This document shows positions 25,301-34,100 of a stretch of 64,000 nucleotides of DNA, in pieces. Every line of letters begins with the position of its first letter. Within the stretch, counting starts at the first letter, position 1. The stretch lies in assembly GCA_031213475.1 (NCBI GenBank), contig JARUPZ010000005.1:6382988-6446987 (forward strand). Direction: 5' to 3'. A model generated the notes under the pieces. The model did no database searches. It was not told where the DNA came from and worked only from the letters and a program-made list of their open reading frames with translations. A program made the position numbers and the translations under genes. The DNA comes from Nereocystis luetkeana (Eukaryota > Sar > Phaeophyceae > Laminariales > Laminariaceae).

Positions 25301-28300
25301 TACTCGATATCATGCATGGCCGTAGTCGTATGACCATAGACCGTCGCATCCCCACAATGCCGGGACGGAGCACGTCGGGGATTCACCGATCAGGCGGGGG
25401 AGATGGAGGGGGGAGGGGGGAGGGAGAGGGGGAGAGAGGAGGGGAGTGAAAACGGGGGGGAGGGTGTGCTAATGTCGTGGAGGGGGGGGAGTGGGGCAGG
25501 AGGTGGAGGGAGGGAAGGATGGTGGTGGTGGGGGGAAGGGGTAGGGGGGTTGAAGGGAGCGGAGAGATGCTGTAGTTTGTGACCACAGAGCGTGTACCTC
25601 TCTGGGATGAAGAATCGGCATGAGCAAAACGTATGCAATAGATGGTCGCCTTTTTCGATCTGGACACAGGTTCCATGGTTCTGATGAGGGCGAAATCGGG
25701 AGTTTCATCGCCGCGCAACGTCCTTCTTCCAGGGCATCTGCCGCAGGGTGAGAGGCGGTTGGTGTTGACCGGTCACTCGAGCGGAGGTAGAGCTGCAGGT
25801 GTTTTTGTTTATTTGTTTTCAAGCGTGTGCGTGCTTTTTATTCCAGGTACAAGTTTGCCTGTCGAAAGCAATGCCGGCATGTTGGACAATCTATACCACC
25901 GTGTATGCGTGTCCCTTCCTGTACATATGTTGTTGTTGTCGTTGTCGTTGTTCTTGTTGTTGTTGCTATTGTGGTTGTTGTTGTTGTTGTTGTTGCTGCT
26001 CTTGTGGTTGTTGTTGTTGTTGTTGTTGTGGTTGTTGCTCTTGTGGTCGTTGTTGTTGTTGATGATGATGTTGTTGTTGTTGCTGTTGTTGTTGTTGTCG
26101 TTCTCTCTTTGGCTCACTACAACGTAGCCCGTGATCACAGAATTTGAACCCCTCGTAGGTCCGGGGAAAAACAACCAAAAACGCAAACATAGTGTCGACC
26201 ACTTAACCGACAAGGCCCCATCCAAGCCCAGAAAGAGAACACTACATTCGCACGCGGCTCGCGCTGCTCCCACCCCCCACCCCCCCCGTCCCCGTCCCTC
26301 TCCTCCTCCTTCCCTCTCTGCCCTTCGCCCCCACAAAAACAGCAACCAAACAGAACAAAAACGAAACAAAACCATACAAAAAAAAACGGAAACAAAAAAA
26401 AATAAGCACAGAACACAAAAAACAAACGAAAATCAAAAACAAACACAAACAAACGTGAAACGTAAACACAAACACAAACACAAACGCAAACATCGACACA
26501 ACAAGCAGAAACACAAACACAAGCTCGTGTACGAACACTAAAAACACTAAACTCGAGACACAAACAAAAAACAAAAAAAACTAAAACAACACAAACACAA
26601 CAACAGCAACAACAACAACAAACGACAACAACAAACGACGACAACAACAACAACAACAAACACACACACGAAAACAAAACACAAGCACAAGAACTTAAAA
26701 AACCCCTACGAAACGATGGTTTCAACAGGTCTTCATCACCGAGGGCCGGGGGCCGCCCGGGAAAGTGGACTTGCTGCGGAGCTGTCGACGAGTGGGCTCC
26801 CGGCTGCGTGCCCCGTCCCCACGTGCCAAAAGAGATGATGGTATCTGTCAGGGCCGAGGGCGGACCGCCCATTCTCGTGGGTAGCACCCAGGTAAGGAAG
26901 GGATATCAGGCGGGCGTCGGAGGGGGGGGCGGGGGGGGGGGGGGGGGGTACTCGATAGGAGAGATGTACTCGATCTCATGCATGGCCGTAGTCGTTCGTA
27001 TGAACATAGACTCTCGCATCCCTACAATGCCGGGACGGAGCATGTCGGTTTTTTTCACCGACCAGGCAGACTTTACTTGCAGGGGGGGGGGGGGGGGCGG
27101 GGTCATGCACGGCCGTAGTCGTATGCCCATACGACCCTCATATCGAATCACCCCACGGTAGGGGTTGCACTTTTTAGACCAAAGGTTTCAGACCAGCTGA
27201 GTTCCTTAACCCCTTTTAGAGCCGCAGTCCCGTTTTGGGAACAAACTACTTGAAATTTGACTGGTTTGTTCCCAGAACGGGACTGCAGTTCTAAAGGAGG
27301 TAAGTAGTGAGGAACTACGAGTTAGGATGAAATGTTTTCTCGTATATTCGTTTTAGGACGACTGTAGCGCATACAAGTGCCGGTCGGGTGGCACGAACGA
27401 ATTTCTCCCCAGTAATATATCGGGTGAGCTAATGTGAGGGGTCCAGGACCTTCTGGTGCACCCCTACTGCGGGATGGCTCTATCCCTACAACGCCGGGAC
27501 GGGGTGCGTGTGTGACGGGTCTGCAGCAATAGAGCACGCAGTATTTAGCGCTGCGGTAGTGGTTCGGGTAGAGAAAAAACAGAGTCGGCTACTCTGCCAC
27601 GGCACAGACGTCGAAGGTACCTGCGGTGGCGGTTTCAAACCCAGGTAAACCGCTTTCCAATACAGCGCGAAACCCAGGCATCATGTGGATTTTTTATTTG
27701 CCCCCGGAAATATCTGGACGGGTTGCTGGGGGGGGCTGGATGTGGCGGATGGTTCGTCAATCGATCTGGGTGGGCTGACTCTCTCGTAGAAGGAACTACA
27801 GCCAGCCGCTTGTCGCGCACGATGAAAACAGCAATTAATACGCACCTACTATAATTTTGATAGTGGAGATAGCTTTTGTTCATCTGATAGCATACGACAC
27901 ATATATATATGGTAAAGTTTGTTTGGTTTTCCGTATCGATTTTTTTCCCCCTCCAATCAGTTTTCCACGGAGGAGGCGTCTGTTTGCAATCAACCAATGA
28001 GGCTTTGTCGCCGGCCCGCGATTTGACGCGGTTTCTGTGCACCTGGCCGCTTCATTTTTTTGTTCCGTTTTTTATTTCGACTCCGGCCAATCAATCGCGC
28101 CAATCAATCGCTCAATTACTCAATCAACCAAACAACGAAACCACACTAACAACCAACCGAACCAAAAACAAACCACCCTAGCGGCCGACCAACCAACCAA
28201 TCGAACGTAGGGGCAGCAGCACCGTTTTGGCCAAACTGTCACTGGGACTGACCGGGCTCCTTTACCCAACATATTTAGAGTACTATTTGTGTTTTACATT

Positions 28301-28941
28301 ACTTTTCGTTATAGAGTTTAGGTTTTCGTGAGTCTCCATCATCAGGTCGCATCGTTATCTTTTTTCATATTTGTTCTAGGAGCTATCTCTGCCATAGCGT
28401 GGCTCTGATCAACCAAGCAACCTACTGAAGATTCGACCAACCGACCAACCAACCAACCAACCAATCAATCAACCCACCAATCAACCATCCATTCAACCAA
28501 TCAACCAACCAATTATCCCATCAACCAACCAATTATCCAATCAACCTATCAACCAGCCAATCAACCAATCAATCAACCAATCAACCAACCATCCATCCAA
28601 CCAACCGATCAATCAACCAACCAACTCACCAATCAATAGGCCCAACAAGCCAACGACCCGGCTATTCATCTCACTATCCGACTAACCAACCAGCCAACCG
28701 AACCCACCGATTGAACAACCGACCAATCAATCAATCAATCCATCTATCAAATCAACCAAACACCCAATTGAACTAACCGATCAATAACTGTGTTTCAATC
28801 TATCAATCAATCCAGGTGTCTGTTTTCAAGCACCTGGAGGTGAACATCTTCCCTTCCGTGGTGTACGAGCTGGCCGTCAACATCAGGAAGGAAGAGGCCC
28901 ACGCGCTGAAGGCGTACTTCAGGGTGGAGGTACGTATGATG

Positions 28942-28973
<32 letters not shown>

Positions 28974-31117
28974 CTCTAAGTGTATAGATAGATCATCTAG
29001 ATCCTAACCTGCGGCCATGAGACGTGATGCAGGGTCCGTACGAGTACAAATCCAGCACAGGAAGCCTGTCCTAAATCATGCAAACTGTACAGCATGAGCT
29101 ACAGCAGATCGTAACGTATCAGAAATCTACTACTTCGGTATCACTGTAATTGCCCCTGAAGCACCTATTACGGGGGACCATAGTAAACAGGACCAAACAT
29201 TGTTAATACATATTATAGCGGAATATATAGGTTTTTGTGTGTTCCTATTTAATCGGTCCCCCGTAACAGATAATGGACTGGAAAAAGTGCGTTGCCTTTT
29301 AGGGGGGGGGGGGTGCCTTATTTCATGAAATTATTCGCATGAGGAGCTCAGCAATCTCACCCCGAAACGCTAATTCAAAGACGTTGGATTGGGTTCGCAC
29401 AAACCCAGAGACCAATATTTCTGCCCTGGGACAGTAGTGCTAAAACAAGTGCCGCTCGGAGCGGGAACACAAAATGCCGCCTGATCTTCATGTTGATGTA
29501 TCAACGGCCCTTATTTCCGCCCAGATCCGCCCAGATAGGTATGCTGTTGAATAAGCAAGAGTGTCGTATCGAACCGGCAGTTGCTTGCGTGAGGAGGAGC
29601 TATTATAAGCTCGACCGGATCAGAAAGAATGATTGCCTCAGAAGGCAAAACGAAAAGGAAAAAGTGCCAACTCCTTCCGTCGGATGAGTCGGAACGGCGA
29701 CAACGTGGGGAGACGCCCTTTTCGTTAAACATTAATTTTTTTTGTTGTTGGTGGTGGTGGGCGGTCAGAATCGAACGCGCCACGATCCCCCAGTCCCCGT
29801 GTTCTGCCATCGACGCCGTGCGTTAGGGTCATTATTTTCGAAGATTTTTTTTTCTTCCATATTTTCGACATTTTTTTCGCGCAATTTTTCAATCTTCCAT
29901 ATTATCCTGATTTTTTTTTTCCAAATGTGTGAAATTTAACGCACTTGATTTTTTTGTTTCTGGAGAATTTCACGAACAGTGACAGAACGCCTCCGTGTAT
30001 TGATACCTAACTCCAATTACTTCCAAACGTCGGAAGTTATGGGGAAAAAACGCTCTCCGGCAAGAAGAATGAGCCTTAGTCTGTAGGGGCTATCGGTAAC
30101 AATATGTTTCACCAATTTTTTCTTACCGAAACTAAGCCCTGTAGCACTACTATACCTACCGCACACCAACTGTCTACGAGCAGCGATAGCCAAAGAAAGC
30201 AGCGGCACGACGAGCAGGGCCACGCTGCCTGCCTCCTTCCGAGCAGCATCAATAGTTCGGACGCCAAAAAATATATAGCATCGTCGGTGGGTATAGATAG
30301 CAAAGCTGCGCACCAAAAGTACCCACACTCTCTTTCTTTTCCTCCACCGCCTCCGCGTCTCCGTCCGTTGGGAAACCTCGACACACTCCAAAAATCAACG
30401 AAAAAAAAAAAAAAAAAACATCGACAGGAAGAGCCACGAGAAGCGTCTCCCTCCAACCGCAACAAAAAGGGGCGGAGGTTCATGCTCCCCTCGCGCAACA
30501 AGGGCTCTCCCAAGGCCCAGAGAGGGGGGAACCTCGCCGAGGCGTCCCCTGACTCCCGTGGAGCACCTTCCCCAGCACAGATACCGCCTGGTGGGGAACT
30601 CCTTCAAGGGTCTGATGAGGCGTGCGCTCTGCTTCTGGGCAGGAGGGCGAGCGGCCCGCCGCCTTCGGCTGCGGCGGCGGCGGCGGCGGTGGCGGGGGGA
30701 GTGGCGGGGACGGTGGCAGCAGAGGAGTCTGCCAGGACGGTGCGTCCGTGTTTTTTTGTTTTGATTTGGGGGTTTGATTTTCGTTTTGATTTTCCCACGT
30801 GTTATTGTTGTTGTTAGGGTTGTGTTCGTTTTTTTTTCTCTTCTCACACAGTCTTCTTATTTGCATATTTGCTGTTGTTGGTATTGTTGTTATTGATTCT
30901 CTCTGCTATACTCAAGCGTAGTAGTAGTAGTAGTAGTAGTAGCTGCAGCAGTAGCAGTAGCAGTAGCTGCAGCAGTAGCAGTAGCAGTAGCAGTAGCAGT
31001 AGCAGTAGCAGTAGTAGTAGCTGCAGCAGTAGCAGTAGCAGTAGCAGTAGCAGTAGCAGTAGCAGTAGCAGTAGCAGTAGCAGTAGCAGTAGCAGTAGCA
31101 GTAGCAGTAGCAGTAGC

Positions 31118-31150
<33 letters not shown>

Positions 31151-34100
31151 TGTAGTTGTAGCAGCAGCAGCATCAGCAGCGGCATCAGCAGCAGCAGCAT
31201 CAGCAGTAGCAGTAGCAGTAGCAGCCGTGTTACGGCAACACTAGCGCCACGCTTTAAAAATAGCACTCACTACTGTTTTCCTTGTAGTAAATCGGAACGC
31301 ACATACCAGGTAGCCTATATCAACATTATATCTAACCAGCTCTAGCCACAGACCTCGCCAGCTCTTTTCTGAATCGAATCTCGTGCCGACAGACGTGGTC
31401 CCGACAAGTGAACCCTCTCCAGTCAAGGCTGGCTGAGAACGAACGAGACGGTGGTACAATACGACGGAGGACTACGTTAATCAGGACACACTAAAACCTA
31501 CAGCATATACTAGGGTCGATCTTAACGAGGACTGTTATTTTATTTTAGTATTTTCACGAAACGTCGGTATTTCTCGGTTTTTTCCTATCAGATAATCTAT
31601 GGGAAAATATCGAAATTTCGGGAAAATAATTTTAAAAAACTGAAAAACACTCCTCGTTAAGATTGGCCCTTACGGTACTTTTACTGAGCACATTTGGTCC
31701 TGATTACCCGGTACTATGTTCCCCTCTACCGCCGCTATTATGCACCAATATTTCCCTAAAGATAGAGACATACTGTACCAGGTATAAGTATTAATGTACA
31801 AAATATCTACATATATATCGAGGGACAGAATGGTACGTCTATCTATTAATTACTATTACGGGGGGCCATAGTTAACAGGACCAAATATTGTTTGTAAAAA
31901 TTGGTAAACATATAGGTTTTTATGTATACCATAGGTCCTGTTAACTATGGCCCCCCGTAATATTATTATTTCTCTTGCCATCCGACAATGTGCAGCACGA
32001 TCTCCAACATTGATCACTCCTAACTTTCCAGAAAGAAGAAAAAAAGCTCGGAAACAAAAGGAAACCCACGCGTCAAGTCTACTTCCCTTCTGTGCCAACT
32101 ACTTACTGTGCGATAACCCTGTGCGATAACCCTGTACGACATGACGACACTGGTTGCAACGATATATTACGATCGCCACACATGTATAACTACTACTACT
32201 GTATGTATGTATGCGAAGTGTTATAAGGATGACGCTGGGCTGGGTAATCGATCGATCTTTTACCCCTATAGCTTAGTAGGTAACACCTTCACATTTGGCG
32301 TCGTCCGGGTCACGGGTTCGAACCTCACTTCGAACGTTTCTTTTACAGAAACGCTTGCGCGTGCACACCCAAGAACACATCTCCCTGGATCCCCAGGCAA
32401 TGAAACGAAGCGGGTAGGTCAGCGTACGGACGTATACGGTTCCGACGCCCCAAAGATCCCACCGTTCAGAGGGGGGGAGAGTGTTATAAGGATTACCCTG
32501 GGCTGGGTAATCGATCGATCTTTTGCCCCTATAGCTCAGTAGGCAACACCTTCACATATATATATATATAAACCAGTATATATATACCAGGTATATATTT
32601 TTTCAAGTTGTTCCGTTCATCGTTCTGGCACAACAAGTAGCAGTTTCTTCGCGGGACTGCATGCACCCGGGCTGATCGCTGGCTTCCAAGGTTCCCTTTT
32701 TACGTTACAATAGTAGCTTTTCACATATATTTTGTGGTATTTTTATTTTTCGGCCTCACAGATCCGGTTTTCATGTTTTTCTTATCACGGAGGGGCATAC
32801 TCGTAGCAATCAGGACCCATCATATATATCCGCTGAAACCTGTATGTGCCCGCATTTTTACCAAGCGTATTGGACCCTTGTTGCTATATGTATGTATGTG
32901 TGTATGTATGTATGTATGTATGTATGTGTGTATGTATGTATGTATGTGTGTGTATGTATGTATGTATGTATGCATTTAGATGTAACAGTTGTAGAAAATA
33001 AAAAATAAACTAGCTATGTACGATGAGGTCAGCTGTGAGTGCAACCGACCGAGTTGGTCGAAACTAAACTTTTGCAAGATGCGTGATGCGTCAGACACGC
33101 TCGTCGGGGAGGCACACATTCGTTTTTGTTTTTACCGTCCGTCTCACTCACTCACTCACCCACTCACTCGCTCGCTCACTCACGCGCGCACCGCTACAAA
33201 AAATGGTCGCTCTTCTTGAACGCTGCAGGATAGCAGCGGCGAGGAAGCCGCGGAGCTCACAAACACCGTCGTCTTCCTCAAGTATGTGAGGCTCGGCGCG
33301 GTGAACACAAAACTCTGCACTCACGGGTTCCCCTGGTTGCCCGACGTCAAGGACCTTAAGGTAGGCACCGTGGGCATCGCTCTCAGCAGCGGTGGGCTAT
33401 GGTAGGAACGACGGCCCCACCAAACGGTACTCGCGAGAACTCACTGTGTCCTCGTGCACACACACCATCAGCTAACGCTCCGCCTCAAAATGGTTGCTGG
33501 CCCTACACAGAAAAAAATGGAGCTCATGCTGCGCATGCATACGTTGTCGGACGGTAAACACGATCGTAATTCATGAGGGAGGAAGAATCCGGTTTTGGTA
33601 GGTTTGATTTTGATCGGTAAGGCGCGACAAGTTTATTGTTGTCACCGTTTTCAGATTTTTTTCGTTAGGTGAAAGGTCGGTTAGGAGTCAGTAGAGGAGG
33701 CGTTCGCAAGGGGGGGCTGCGTTGTTGGCATGATTCTGCCAAATCTTAAGGCCTGGTTGATATTTCATCCCTTGTTTGAAGTCATCGATATTCTAGTCTA
33801 CTCGTACCCTTTCCACATGTTGTGGATGGTATGATTGTGGAGCAACAACGCTGCACTTGTCAGATAGAAAACGGAACGAAAAAACACGCACGGTAAGGAC
33901 TGCGTGGTCGGCACTATGCGCCTTGCACCTACCTACCTGCTGGGAACGAGCAAGAAGAGGCGTTGCACTACTTTTGTCTTCGTACAGGCCAACATCGACG
34001 GATATTATAGTCGTTGGAAGAAAGGGTCGAAGGGAAAATTATACCGGCCACCCTCACGAGATAAGCACAATTCGTATGAAAAGAGGGTAGAGATGTAGCG

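Larger units (their letters stand above)
25208..26728 (+). other. Gene A introns around the 78-nt exon
   Basis: 25208-25669 holds G-runs and a reversed truncated family X element (about 25226-25395). 25748-26728 holds a GTT/TTG array (25928-26100) and a long A/C-rich ACAAAC-like tract (26330-26690). The frames open in these tracts are not coding. Confidence 0.6.
26892..28815 (+). other. Gene A intron with reversed X elements, a TTAA MITE and CAAC/CAAT repeats
   Basis: Two reversed truncated family X copies (about 26920-27045 and 27074-27155) follow the donor, then a TTAA MITE (27210-27300), a diverged X-like patch near 27440-27510, and long CAAC/CAAT tetranucleotide DNA (28080-28210 and 28437-28815) up to the acceptor. 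Confidence 0.6.
30740..33228 (+). other. Gene A intron with (AGTAGC)n, MITE and tandem tRNA-like repeats
   Basis: AGT/AGC repeat of about 310 bp (30917-31225), a TTACGGGGG MITE (31856-31960), two copies of a tRNA-like repeat (32216-32308, 32479-32562), a TATG run at 32886-32975, and TCAC repeats near 33145-33185 before the acceptor. Confidence 0.6.

Noticed and set aside
25928-26147. Long Leu/Val/Cys and Asn/Gln frames around the GTT array
   Set aside because: Pure consequence of a trinucleotide repeat read in several frames on both strands.
30844-31345. 158-codon poly-Ser and 140-codon poly-Leu frames
   Set aside because: Translations of the AGT/AGC microsatellite inside an intron; no splice support.
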